From a bacterium (GTDB lineage: Bacteria > Vulcanimicrobiota > Vulcanimicrobiia > Vulcanimicrobiales > Vulcanimicrobiaceae): DNA of 64,000 nt. This document shows positions 52,294-62,447 of the stretch, piece after piece. The stretch is taken from assembly GCA_021805775.1 (NCBI GenBank), contig JAJZED010000007.1:80651-144650 (forward strand). The letters run 5' to 3'. Position numbers and translations under genes: made by a program. The notes beneath the pieces are model-generated. The model was given only the letters and a program-made list of their open reading frames with translations, made no database searches and was not told the origin of the DNA. The first letter of the stretch is position 1. The number at the start of each line of letters is the position of its first letter.

Positions 52294-53943
52294 ATGGATT
52301 CAGCGAACGGAACGCTCCCCGATCTCGACGGGTTGAGCATCGCTGAATTGAAATCGTTGCTACACGAACAGCACGCACGGATCGCCACCAAGGATGAGCA
52401 GATCGCCATCAAGGACGAGCAGATCGTCGCCAGAGATGCGCAGATAATATCCAGCGCGCTGCTCATCGAAAGCCTCAAGCTACAGATTCTCAAGCTGCGT
52501 CGCTTGCAATTCGGACGCCGGAGCGAAAAGCGCGAGCAAGAAATCGAGCAGTTGGAGCTCTGGGTTGAAGAACTCGAGACGACCGAAGCGCAGCGCACGA
52601 GCGCGCCGACCGAACGCGCGCAGTCAGCACCCGCTGCGGAGCGCGCCAAAAAACCGCGGCGCGCGTTCCCCGCGCATCTGCCGCGCGAAACGAATACCAT
52701 CATGCCGTGCGACGAAGCCTGCCCCGATTGCGGCGGTGCGCTCGCGCATCTCGGCGAGGACGTTGCCGAGATACTCGAACTCGAACCGATGCGTTTCAAA
52801 GTGCTTCGCACCGTGCGCCCGAAGCTCGCCTGCACCCACTGCGATACGATCGTGCAGGCGTCGGCACCGACGCGCCCGATCGAACGCGGCATGGCCGGGC
52901 CGGGGCTGCTCGCCCACGTGCTCGTCGGCAAGTACGCCGATCACCTGCCGCTCTATCGGCAAGCGGAGATCTACGCACGCGAAGGGGTGGAACTCGACCG
53001 CACGCTGCTCGCGCAGTGGGTGGGGAATACCGCGGCCTTGCTCGCGCCGCTCACCGATGCGCTACGCACACACGTCTTCGCCGCCGACGTCGTGCACGGC
53101 GACGATACGCCGCTTCCGGTGCTCGCGCCCGGGCGCGGAAAAACCAAAACCGGGCGCCTGTGGACCTACGTGCGCGACGAGCGCCCGTGTGCCGGTGAAG
53201 CGGCTCCGGCAGTCTGGTTTGCCTACTCGCCCGATCGCAAGGGCGAAAACCCGCAGACGCACCTCAAAGATTTCACCGGCGTCTTGCACGCCGACGGCTA
53301 TGCAGGCTTTGCCAAGCTCTACGAGGGCGGGCAGGTGCGCGAAGCGGCGTGCTGGGCGCACGTACGGCGCAAGTTCTTCGATCTGCACGCGGCCAACGCA
53401 TCGGCCATCGCCGCAGAGATGCTCGATCGGATCGGCGCGCTCTACGCTATCGAAAAAGCGATTCGCGAGCAACCTCCAGACCAACGCCGCGCGGTGCGCC
53501 GGGAACGCAGCCGCCCGCTGCTCGCTGCGTTGCACGTTTGGCTGCAGCAAACGCTCGTACCGCTCTCGCGCAAATCCGCGCTTGCCAAAGCCATCTTCTA
53601 TGCCCTGCATCGCTGGGAGGCGCTCTGCCGCTATTGCGAGGACGGCCGCATCGAGATCGATAACAACGCCGCCGAACGCGCGTTGCGCTGCGTCGCGCTG
53701 GGACGCAAGAACTTCCTGTTCGCCGGTAGCGACGCCGGCGGCGAACGCGCTGCAGCGCTCTACAGCCTGCTCGGCAGCGCCAAACTCAACGGCCTCAATC
53801 TCGAAGCGTTTCTACGCGAGGTGCTCGCGCGCATCGCCGATCATCCGATCAACCGCATCGCCGAACTGCTGCCATGGAATCTGAAGGCGCCTGAAACCAT
53901 GCAGATCAGCGACAACGCCGAGACGCCCGTACTTCCGGCATAG
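52294..53943 (+). CDS. tnpC: IS66-family DDE transposase TnpC (copy 1)
   Basis: 549 residues: an N-terminal coiled coil with repeated KDEQI phrases, a zinc finger (CPDCGG...CTHCDT), then the catalytic core with Asp in VVHGDDTPLPVL, Asp in GVLHADGYAGFAKLYEG and Glu in NNAAERALRCVALGRKNFLFAGSDAGGERAA, and the IS66 C-terminal domain (SLLGSAKLNGLNLEAFLREVL). All parts are intact, so the element may be active. Confidence 0.95.
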   Translation: MDSANGTLPDLDGLSIAELKSLLHEQHARIATKDEQIAIKDEQIVARDAQIISSALLIESLKLQILKLRRLQFGRRSEKREQEIEQLELWVEELETTEAQRTSAPTERAQSAPAAERAKKPRRAFPAHLPRETNTIMPCDEACPDCGGALAHLGEDVAEILELEPMRFKVLRTVRPKLACTHCDTIVQASAPTRPIERGMAGPGLLAHVLVGKYADHLPLYRQAEIYAREGVELDRTLLAQWVGNTAALLAPLTDALRTHVFAADVVHGDDTPLPVLAPGRGKTKTGRLWTYVRDERPCAGEAAPAVWFAYSPDRKGENPQTHLKDFTGVLHADGYAGFAKLYEGGQVREAACWAHVRRKFFDLHAANASAIAAEMLDRIGALYAIEKAIREQPPDQRRAVRRERSRPLLAALHVWLQQTLVPLSRKSALAKAIFYALHRWEALCRYCEDGRIEIDNNAAERALRCVALGRKNFLFAGSDAGGERAAALYSLLGSAKLNGLNLEAFLREVLARIADHPINRIAELLPWNLKAPETMQISDNAETPVLPA

Positions 53944-54013
53944 AGCCGACGCCGGATCAGCACACCGTCCGCTCGTCGTCAAGACGGCCCTCAACAGACG
54001 CTTACGTTGGAAC

Positions 54014-57000
54014 GTTCACTCAGTTTTTTAGCACGCAGATTGAACTGCCAAATACACCGTTCGTCAATCTCATTGGCACTACTGTGGCTTCCAATCCTGG
54101 ATGGTATAGTGCAGCAGACCCCAACAATTCGAATTTTCAAATTAGCTATCAACCTTCAACTGGACAGTGGGACTTCGAGGATATATCAACAGGTCGAGGC
54201 GTTTTCCAAAATAACTTAGGCAGCCCAACATCGTACGTTCAAGCATATCAACTGTACCAGCGTGCTTTCGGCAATGCGCCATCCGAATTACCGCCACCAG
54301 AGACCTATACAGCAGTCGGGCTAACAGCGAATCCAACAAATGGGACACAGACGTTTGTTAGCAACCCGGGGAATCCATCATCGATATTGGGGAATACCGG
54401 CGTCCTTTCCGATCCAGCCGATAGCACCGCATTCTCTCCGACGAACGGTTCGACGGCGGCAGTTATTGGCGACACCGGGAGCATCGCGCAAACAATCAGC
54501 GGACTGAATTCCGGGCAATGGTATTCAATTTCGTTCTCAGCTATGACGTCAGCCTTTGAAGAAATGGCACAAGGCAGCGACCTACCATCGCAGGTTCTCG
54601 GCCGTGGCGCTGCTGCACCACAAACTATCAAGGTGTCATTTGATGGGCAAAATATTGGCATCTTCTCGACCAGCTCTTTGACGAATCTAACTAATTACGC
54701 GTCATCCGCTTGGCAGGAGTTTGCAACGGCAGCCTTTCTTGGGTCGGCCGGATCACACACGCTCACCATTACTGGCCTAGGACCGAATGGGCAGTCGTCA
54801 TCGTTGACGTTCGATAACTTGCAAATTCTGCAAGTCGCTCCTGCAGGAAATATTTCTCAGCCAAGCGGTGGTATTGCCTCGCTAAGCCCTAGTCAAATTG
54901 CTGCGCTTTCGCCCGAGCAGCTCGTTACAGCAAACGATAGCGATCTCAATAAATTGACGCAACAGCAATTCCAAGCTATAACACCAGCGCAACTTGGATT
55001 CTTCTATGGCGCTGCCATTCAGCGGTTTACTCCATCACAACTCGATTCGATGACCACGACACAGGTCGCGTCACTTGGTTCCGATCAAATTGCTTGGCTT
55101 GGAAGTAGCGTCATCAACGGAATGAACCCGTCGCAACTTCAAGCGCTTCCGACTTTGGGAACCATCACGACACATGATCTCAACGCCGTCTCGCCTTCAA
55201 CGCTTGCGCAGTTTTCGGCTCAGCAAGATGCGACATTGACGCGCTCCCAGATGGCATCGCTCGACCCTTCTCAGGTTCTCGCATTGAATCCAGGGGCATG
55301 GTCGCTGTTCAATGCTACTCAAATCTCGGGGCTCAGTTCGTTCCAGCTGGCCGTTCTACCATCGTCTAGCATCGCATCGATTTCAGCGGCAGCGCAGGCA
55401 GGGCTTCCGCCAATCGCTGGAGGTATGAGCCTAAATGACTGGCTCGCCATGCCCATTGCGCCGCTCGCGGACGGTGCGATGCCGACGCAGACGACCTCGA
55501 CCGCCCTCGCTACAGCGCTGGCGCTTTACGATATGAATGCGCCGGGCGCCACGCCAAACTTTACAAAAGGTTTCGCCGACCCGAACCTTGCTCAGGGAAC
55601 CTATCAATACGACGATCCGAATACCGGAGCGGCGTTTAATGGGACCGCCGGAATTACCGCGAATAATAGCATCCTCAGCGGTGCTCTCAAGTCGCCCAAT
55701 GGCAATGATGCCGCGTTCATTCAAGGAACGGGGTCCTTTTCTGAAACAATCAGCGGCCTCTCACCTAACCAAGACTACCAAATCGCATTCAACGCGTCAC
55801 AAAGCGCGCACTCGAACGAATCTTTCAACGTGCTCGTTGACGGGAAAGTCGTCGGTACCTATAAACCAGGTTCCGGCTACAACGCTTCGGAGACGGATGG
55901 CTTTACGATCACATCCGGCGGCCCACATACAGTGACCTTCCAAGGACTCGGTGGTACGGGCACGGCGCTTGTGGATAGTTTGAATATTGCCCTCGCCGGG
56001 GACGCGGCGGTCTTGAGCGGCGGCGCAACGTTGCAGGACGGGAGTTTCTTTAAAGCATCCGAAGGCGTTCTCACGCCAAACACCCGTCCTGCACCATCGC
56101 CGTGGACCTTCTCCGCTGCTAGTGGAATCGCTGGACCAGACAGTGCTGCATATCTCGCTGGTGGCGGGAGCGTTTCACAAACCGTTAGTGGATTTGAGAA
56201 TAATCGCGTCTACTCGATCGCATTTGATGCCGCACAAGGAAGTGCTTCAGCTAATCAGGCAATTCAAGTATTGGTCGATGGAAACGTAGTGGACACCGTG
56301 ACACCGCAAGATCACAATTATCGTCTGCAGTACTCTGCCTCATTTGCCCCAGGCGCTGGGTCTCACGTCATCACATTCCGCGCCGTCAATGGCTCTGCGG
56401 CTTCGGGCGAGGCGGACTTCACGAACGTGCGTGTTCTTGCAACTGGGTTCAAAAGCGACGGTGCTGCGATTACGAATGGCTCGTTCGATCCGAGCGCTGG
56501 CGGCTGGACCTTTGGTTCGCAGTCGGGAATTCGAGCAAATGCGGCTGCGGACCCGATTGCTCCGAGCGGAACCAACGCTGCGTACGTGCAAGGGAACGGG
56601 AGCTTTTCACAAAACCTAAAGGGATTTCAGATAGGGTCCAGTTACGTACTGTCATTCCGGGCGGCGCAATCTGCGGGAAGTTCCGAAACCTTCAACGTGC
56701 TTGTCGATGGCACGGTCGTTGGAACCTACACTCCGGGTGCATCGTACCAGTCCTTTACGACATCGGTGTTCGTTCCGAGCCCTGGAACGCATCGCATTAC
56801 TTTCCAAGGTGTGGGATCATCCTTAAATACCGCACTTATCAACGATGTTGAATGTGTACTGCTCCCCTCCTCCCCGATATCAAGTTCGGTTGGTGCCGAT
56901 GGGGCGCCGCTCATTAATCATATTCCTTCGCAGGATGAGCTCCAGCGGCTCCAATGGGCATCGCTTACCGAGTCAACGATTCGAAACGGTCGAAGTACAG

Positions 57001-57860
57001 TCGGTGGTGACAGTATGCTCGTCGTAGCGCCAGTCATGACTGGCATTACCGCTGGGCCGGCAAGCGGCCCTGCTACGCCGTTCGATTTTGGGTGGAGCGC
57101 TGGCAGTACGTCCACGAGCAGTGTGCAAATCGCAGCTAGTGAAGGCTCAATTACGAAAACGATTACGAATAGCGATGGCGCGAAATACGAATTGCAATAT
57201 GTCGCAGATAGCGCGGCAAATCCCGGCGGCACGGGAACAGTAACGCAAGTCGATCTGTTGAATGCTCGAATCCCCGTTTCTTCTAATGGATCGATACCGC
57301 TCTCGATAAACGGCAAAGCGGATGCAATTCCGCCAAACACAAAGCCGAAAACTCAAGCAACGGCTGGAAACCTAGCGCAGGAAGTCAAGGATCTTAAGGA
57401 CTTGGAAAAAATCCTAAAACCGTTTTCTAACACAACTTTCTATAAAGACGGAGCAACACCAGGGCTTGCGTTCCTGCAATTTATGCTTGATATCCAGAAA
57501 GGAGGTATTAGCAACGACCTCGCGAGTATCGCTCAAGCCCTAACGGCCGCTGGCGACTTTACAATGTCCTCTGCGGAGAAAGCAAACGCTTCGCTTTTAT
57601 TAAAGGATGTAAAGTTCGCCCAATTACTTGATCAACTCCTTAATGAAATGCAAGGGAAAAAGGGACTTGCAAATGGTTTTGCTGAGGCGCAGACCGCAGC
57701 GAAACTTGCAGAGGCTTCGCTCACGGGAGGCGCCGCAGGTGCTGGTGGAGCAGATATGTACCTCAAGGGCGCCGCGTTAGCTTTAGGCGACCTCGCGATG
57801 CTCTTTAAGGCGAACGCTGGCCCAGGATCATTAGTGAAGGACTTGCAAGATGCACAGTAA
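54014..57860 (+). pseudogene. Giant repeat protein, middle fragment
   Basis: The frame is open from the IS66 edge; the first usable start is GTG at 54084 (1,258 residues). It opens with FTQFFSTQIELPNTPFVNLIG and GWYSAADPNNSNFQISYQ, a second copy of the motif just before the IS. Then come a beta-sandwich domain (about 54300-54840; IAQTISGLNSGQWYSISFSA), a short degenerate octapeptide block (54872-55410), and three more beta-sandwich domains with the repeated phrases GSFSETISGL, FNVLVDGKVVGTY and GPHTVTFQGLG (55540-56860), like DUF642/CBM modules. A helical region follows. It ends DLQDAQ at the second IS66. Confidence 0.85.
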
Positions 57861-57941
57861 CCGTCTGTTCCAGGCCGTCTTGCTTCCGTAGCCTGCCGTC
57901 CGCGATGATAAGGGAAACACTCGTTCCATCGCGAGGCATTC

Positions 57942-58346
57942 ATGGAAGTATCGGCAGCGCCGCATCGGCGCGCAGCACGCCGCCTATCGCTCGCTGAAAA
58001 GCGTCGCCTAGTCGAGCTCACGTTGCGCGCTGGTGCATCGGTTCTGGCGATCGCGCGCGAGCAGGGTGTGAGCCGCAATAGTCTCTATCAATGGCAAGCG
58101 CTCTATCGTGCCGGCAAGCTCACCACGGAGCCGCGGTCGCGCGCTCGTTCCGTCGCGTCGAGCGCGACGTTTCTTCCGGTGACGATCGCTGCTACTGGGC
58201 GTGCGCCGCAACCGTCATCTGGTTCGCATCCCGGCGCCTTGAGTGTCGTGCACCTGACGTTCACTTCCGGTGCGACGCTACGGATCGAGAGCGATGCGCT
58301 CGACGCCGGGTTGCTCTGCGCGCTGGTAGCGGCGTTGCAGCGATGA
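57942..58346 (+). CDS. tnpA: IS66 accessory protein TnpA (copy 2)
   Basis: Same 134 residues as the product at 51435-51839, offset by 6,507 bp. Helix-turn-helix protein of the IS66 set; overlaps tnpB by 4 bp. Confidence 0.9.
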   Translation: MEVSAAPHRRAARRLSLAEKRRLVELTLRAGASVLAIAREQGVSRNSLYQWQALYRAGKLTTEPRSRARSVASSATFLPVTIAATGRAPQPSSGSHPGALSVVHLTFTSGATLRIESDALDAGLLCALVAALQR

Positions 58347-58702
58347 GCGTGGTGCCGACGAGTGTGCCGACCGGCACGCGTATTTGGCTTGCTGCCGGCG
58401 TGACGGATATGCGCAAAGGCTTCACCGGTTTAAGCGCGCTGGTGCAGAACGCGCTGGCGCGCAGTCCGTTCTGCGGGCATCTATTTCTCTTTCGCGGACG
58501 GCGCGGCGATCTGCTCAAGGTATTGTGGTGGGATGGCACGGGGTTGTGCTTGATGGCCAAGCGTCTGGAGCGCGGGCGTTTCATTTGGCCGCAGGCGCAG
58601 AGCGGGAGCGTCTCGCTGAGCGCAGCGCAACTCTCGATGTTGCTCGAAGGAATCGATTGGCGCCATCCGGTGCGCACCGCTGCACCATCGATCGAGGTGT
58701 GA
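58343..58702 (+). CDS. tnpB: IS66 accessory protein TnpB (copy 2)
   Basis: Same 119 residues as copy 1, with the TDMRKGFTGLSALV and LLKVLWWDGTGLCL motifs of IS66 Orf2. Confidence 0.93.
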   Translation: MSVVPTSVPTGTRIWLAAGVTDMRKGFTGLSALVQNALARSPFCGHLFLFRGRRGDLLKVLWWDGTGLCLMAKRLERGRFIWPQAQSGSVSLSAAQLSMLLEGIDWRHPVRTAAPSIEV

Positions 58703-58800
58703 TATTGCAGCGCGATGCGCGCGTTGCGTTTCTTGATTTGTTTCTTGCGATGATGACGCAATGTGCTTGACACGGTGCGTTTATTCGGTACGATAGCTGC

Positions 58801-60450
58801 ATGGATTCAGCGAACGGAACGCTCCCCGATCTCGACGGGTTGAGCATCGCTGAATTGAAATCGTTGCTACACGAACAGCACGCACGGATCGCCACCAAGG
58901 ATGAGCAGATCGCCATCAAGGACGAGCAGATCGTCGCCAGAGATGCGCAGATAATATCCAGCGCGCTGCTCATCGAAAGCCTCAAGCTACAGATTCTCAA
59001 GCTGCGTCGCTTGCAATTCGGACGCCGGAGCGAAAAGCGCGAGCAAGAAATCGAGCAGTTGGAGCTCTGGGTTGAAGAACTCGAGACGACCGAAGCGCAG
59101 CGCACGAGCGCGCCGACCGAACGCGCGCAGTCAGCACCCGCTGCGGAGCGCGCCAAAAAACCGCGGCGCGCGTTCCCCGCGCATCTGCCGCGCGAAACGA
59201 ATACCATCATGCCGTGCGACGAAGCCTGCCCCGATTGCGGCGGTGCGCTCGCGCATCTCGGCGAGGACGTTGCCGAGATACTCGAACTCGAACCGATGCG
59301 TTTCAAAGTGCTTCGCACCGTGCGCCCGAAGCTCGCCTGCACCCACTGCGATACGATCGTGCAGGCGTCGGCACCGACGCGCCCGATCGAACGCGGCATG
59401 GCCGGGCCGGGGCTGCTCGCCCACGTGCTCGTCGGCAAGTACGCCGATCACCTGCCGCTCTATCGGCAAGCGGAGATCTACGCACGCGAAGGGGTGGAAC
59501 TCGACCGCACGCTGCTCGCGCAGTGGGTGGGGAATACCGCGGCCTTGCTCGCGCCGCTCACCGATGCGCTACGCACACACGTCTTCGCCGCCGACGTCGT
59601 GCACGGCGACGATACGCCGCTTCCGGTGCTCGCGCCCGGGCGCGGAAAAACCAAAACCGGGCGCCTGTGGACCTACGTGCGCGACGAGCGCCCGTGTGCC
59701 GGTGAAGCGGCTCCGGCAGTCTGGTTTGCCTACTCGCCCGATCGCAAGGGCGAAAACCCGCAGACGCACCTCAAAGATTTCACCGGCGTCTTGCACGCCG
59801 ACGGCTATGCAGGCTTTGCCAAGCTCTACGAGGGCGGGCAGGTGCGCGAAGCGGCGTGCTGGGCGCACGTACGGCGCAAGTTCTTCGATCTGCACGCGGC
59901 CAACGCATCGGCCATCGCCGCAGAGATGCTCGATCGGATCGGCGCGCTCTACGCTATCGAAAAAGCGATTCGCGAGCAACCTCCAGACCAACGCCGCGCG
60001 GTGCGCCGGGAACGCAGCCGCCCGCTGCTCGCTGCGTTGCACGTTTGGCTGCAGCAAACGCTCGTACCGCTCTCGCGCAAATCCGCGCTTGCCAAAGCCA
60101 TCTTCTATGCCCTGCATCGCTGGGAGGCGCTCTGCCGCTATTGCGAGGACGGCCGCATCGAGATCGATAACAACGCCGCCGAACGCGCGTTGCGCTGCGT
60201 CGCGCTGGGACGCAAGAACTTCCTGTTCGCCGGTAGCGACGCCGGCGGCGAACGCGCTGCAGCGCTCTACAGCCTGCTCGGCAGCGCCAAACTCAACGGC
60301 CTCAATCTCGAAGCGTTTCTACGCGAGGTGCTCGCGCGCATCGCCGATCATCCGATCAACCGCATCGCCGAACTGCTGCCATGGAATCTGAAGGCGCCTG
60401 AAACCATGCAGATCAGCGACAACGCCGAGACGCCCGTACTTCCGGCATAG
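58801..60450 (+). CDS. tnpC: IS66-family DDE transposase TnpC (copy 2)
   Basis: Same 549 residues as copy 1, including the zinc finger and all three catalytic acidic residues. The lack of visible differences between the two copies implies recent transposition. Confidence 0.95.
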   Translation: MDSANGTLPDLDGLSIAELKSLLHEQHARIATKDEQIAIKDEQIVARDAQIISSALLIESLKLQILKLRRLQFGRRSEKREQEIEQLELWVEELETTEAQRTSAPTERAQSAPAAERAKKPRRAFPAHLPRETNTIMPCDEACPDCGGALAHLGEDVAEILELEPMRFKVLRTVRPKLACTHCDTIVQASAPTRPIERGMAGPGLLAHVLVGKYADHLPLYRQAEIYAREGVELDRTLLAQWVGNTAALLAPLTDALRTHVFAADVVHGDDTPLPVLAPGRGKTKTGRLWTYVRDERPCAGEAAPAVWFAYSPDRKGENPQTHLKDFTGVLHADGYAGFAKLYEGGQVREAACWAHVRRKFFDLHAANASAIAAEMLDRIGALYAIEKAIREQPPDQRRAVRRERSRPLLAALHVWLQQTLVPLSRKSALAKAIFYALHRWEALCRYCEDGRIEIDNNAAERALRCVALGRKNFLFAGSDAGGERAAALYSLLGSAKLNGLNLEAFLREVLARIADHPINRIAELLPWNLKAPETMQISDNAETPVLPA

Positions 60451-60520
60451 AGCCGACGCCGGATCAGCACACCGTCCGCTCGTCGTCAAGACGGCCCTCA
60501 ACAGACGCTTACGATGCACA

Positions 60521-61349
60521 GGCCGTCGTTAAGACGATTTCGAGTGTTCAGGAAGCGCTTAAAATCTATACGGCCAAGAGCCCAGAGGCGTTAACGTTTG
60601 CGAACCTCGCTGGTGCCCTTGGTGATCTGGCAGGAATTATCCAAGGATTCGACCAGGGCGGCGTAACCGGCAGCCTCGAAGCGGGCTGGAGCGCCGATGC
60701 GCTCATACAGGCTGTGGACGGCCTTGAAAAAATCTCTCTGACCACTCCGGGCGTTCAGGAAACGGCCATCATAATTGGTGTCGTGATTGCATTAGCTTCC
60801 CTGTTTTTCGGTGGAAGTCACGATACTCCGGCGAACATGCCGGACAAATACGATACCAAAAACTACGGACAAGGTGTCGCGAATTTACAGGGAGCGATGG
60901 GTGCGAACGGACAGTCGTTCACCGAGAACCCGAGTTTAAAGGCGGTATTCGCTGGACGAACTGGAATTCAAGATGTGGAGGAGACGCTCGCACAGTATGG
61001 GACGGTGCAGAATGCTCCTCAATGGCTACAGCCACAATTCAACCAACTCAAAGCAATGTTTGGTGAAAGCAGCACGGGTTCCGGGAAACTATCGATCGGC
61101 ATCGGCGGGAGCGGAAAGGACTGTAATAACCAACAGGTCGTGGGTGCCTCAGGATTGAGCGGAGCAGAATATCAATATACGCAGTTAGATGCGGTTCTAA
61201 ACCAATACCAGGTTGCATATGCAAAGGCAATTGCAAGCGGGCAAGCATCGAGACTAAGCTACTATGATGCCTCGGCGGCGCCCGGAACGCCACCTCCCCC
61301 AGGTGCCGACTTCAGTATATCCTATCAAGCGCAGAGTTATTATGTATAG
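60521..61349 (+). pseudogene. Giant repeat protein, C-terminal fragment
   Basis: Open from the IS66 edge: AVVKTISSVQEALKIYTAKSPEALTFANLAGALGDLAGII, then SLEAGWSADALIQAVDGLEKISL, one hydrophobic segment (TAIIIGVVIALASLFFG), and a soluble end with DTPANMPDKYDTKNYGQGVANLQGAMG, SLKAVFAGRTGIQDVEETLAQYG and a Tyr-rich tail (SISYQAQSYYV). The nearest start is GTG at 60714. The single membrane segment about 190 residues from the end may anchor the protein. Its stop overlaps the next gene's ATG. Confidence 0.85.
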
Positions 61350-62136
61350 CCGAGGACTCGCGGTGACGCTCTCCAGCCTTGTTTGCGTGATCCTGGCTGC
61401 AGATTGCTTTGGCATTGGCGCTGCAAGGCCGTCGAATGGAATGTCTTCGCCCGCACCGGCGCCGACCGGAAAGCTCGTGCCGCTGTCCTATGCGAACTAT
61501 GGACTACTATTCAGCGGAACGATAATTAAGGAGCCCGCTTCAGGGATTGAAATTACACGTGCGTTCTATGTTGAGATCCCAGATCCACGTTATCTCAGTC
61601 CCTCGTTGAAAACCCGCGAATGGTGGCCGTCTGAATGTGTCTTTTTCGTGAATCGTGACCCGCGCCCGGTCACGCATATACAATTTCTCTTTTCATGGAC
61701 ATCAGCGCTTGGAAAGCCGGAAGGCGAGGACCCTCTCGACGTTCGCCCGCGCGCGGTAGGGAAAGGTGTATTCGCATACGGAAAACCGGAAGTGCTCTGG
61801 CCGGGTGGCACCGCGAGCCAACCGTTCTATGATCCACTTTGTCGCGATCCATACACCAAGAGAGCGACAAGGAACGATGCCTGGGATTTTAGCCCTAAAT
61901 TTCACAACAGTGATGTATGGAAATTGAGTGTTCGAGTGACGAGGGTGGACTATGGAAACGGAACCTCTTGGGGCGCCTTGTGGTATGCCCCAGGAACGAA
62001 GCCCGAACCTACCGGATATCTTCGACAGGAAGAATATTCAAATATTCAGCGGAACTCATTCCGTGCAACACCCCTCCGCGAAATAACCAGTTTGGAATCA
62101 GCCAGCCAATTATTGCCACCATCCGGGTCTCTTTAA
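61342..62136 (+). CDS. Small exported protein coupled to the giant gene
   Basis: 264 residues from ATG at 61342, which lies inside the last 8 bp of the giant gene. The N-terminus MYSRGLAVTLSSLVCVILAADCFGIGAA is a signal peptide; the Cys is preceded by Ala-Asp, so it is not a good lipobox. The mature part has LVPLSYANYGLLFSGTIIKEP, RAFYVEIPDPRYLSP, VTHIQFLFSWTSALG and WKLSVRVTRVDYGNG, mainly beta strands, with three Cys. No family recognised. The overlap suggests a dedicated partner of the giant protein, such as a surface co-factor or chaperone. Confidence 0.6.
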   Translation: MYSRGLAVTLSSLVCVILAADCFGIGAARPSNGMSSPAPAPTGKLVPLSYANYGLLFSGTIIKEPASGIEITRAFYVEIPDPRYLSPSLKTREWWPSECVFFVNRDPRPVTHIQFLFSWTSALGKPEGEDPLDVRPRAVGKGVFAYGKPEVLWPGGTASQPFYDPLCRDPYTKRATRNDAWDFSPKFHNSDVWKLSVRVTRVDYGNGTSWGALWYAPGTKPEPTGYLRQEEYSNIQRNSFRATPLREITSLESASQLLPPSGSL

Positions 62137-62447
62137 GAGGTCCAAGTGAAACTGCCGCGTACCACGACATCGAGGGCTCTCAGAGCATGAACATCGTCAG
62201 CGTCACGTTATTTAAATCTCGACTTCAGTGTTACAAAAAAGCTAAGGATAGAAAGGGGGCTATCTTTCGGTTACAGGATAGCCCTTCGACGACCCAGAAC
62301 CGCGACATAGAATTTCCCGCGCTGAAGTGATTCCTTTGCGGCACAGCATTGATCTGGTTAAGATTCACTGGAATCAGAGCGAGATTCAAATACAAATGGT
62401 AAAAGCAAGCCCTTCACTGAGTGGATATTAGCGGACGGAGCGTTCTT
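62137..62447. other. Non-coding gap with a terminator-like hairpin
   Basis: No gene recognised. It holds the hairpin at 62257-62284 and the start region of the methyltransferase gene. Confidence 0.4.
62257..62284 (+). terminator. Hairpin after the giant-gene operon
   Basis: GGGCTATC (62257-62264) pairs perfectly with GATAGCCC (62277-62284) around a 12-nt loop. It is followed by TTCG rather than a T-run, so it is a possible rather than a certain terminator. Confidence 0.45.

Larger units (their letters stand above)
51350..54005 (+). mobile_element. IS66-family insertion sequence, copy 1
   Basis: 2,656 bp with imperfect terminal inverted repeats (left GTAACCGTCTGTTCCAGG, right reverse complement GTAAGCGTCTGTTGAGGG; 22 of the first 26 positions agree). 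It is flanked by the 8-bp duplication GTTGGAAC at 51342-51349 and 54006-54013. Three genes (tnpA, tnpB, tnpC) read in the direction of the interrupted gene. The insertion lies in the giant gene, whose frame is restored by its removal. Confidence 0.95.
57857..60512 (+). mobile_element. IS66-family insertion sequence, copy 2
   Basis: 2,656 bp, the same length and orientation as copy 1 and with the same translated products throughout. It has its own 8-bp target duplication, GATGCACA at 57849-57856 and 60513-60520, so it is an independent insertion and not a duplication of the region. It cuts the giant gene a second time. Confidence 0.95.
43230..61349 (+). other. Ancestral gene for a ~4,263-residue repeat protein, split by two IS66 copies
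   Basis: Removing each IS66 element together with one copy of its 8-bp target duplication joins 43230-51349, 54014-57856 and 60521-61349. The sum is 12,792 nt, exactly 4,264 codons, with one open frame and a single terminal stop. Across the first junction the protein reads GNRVGT-FTQFFSTQIELP, across the second KDLQDAQ-AVVKTISSVQ. Order of regions: N-terminus without clear signal peptide (1-150), octapeptide array (about 151-2545), GW-AADPNN motif twice, first beta-sandwich domain, short second octapeptide block, three more beta-sandwich domains, helical region, one transmembrane-like segment (TAIIIGVVIALASLFFG) and a soluble end. Confidence 0.9.

Noticed and set aside
52074..53884. Large alternative frames inside the IS66 transposase gene (such as 52565-53884)
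   Set aside because: Shadows of tnpC; the tnpC frame has the zinc finger and DDE motifs and normal length.
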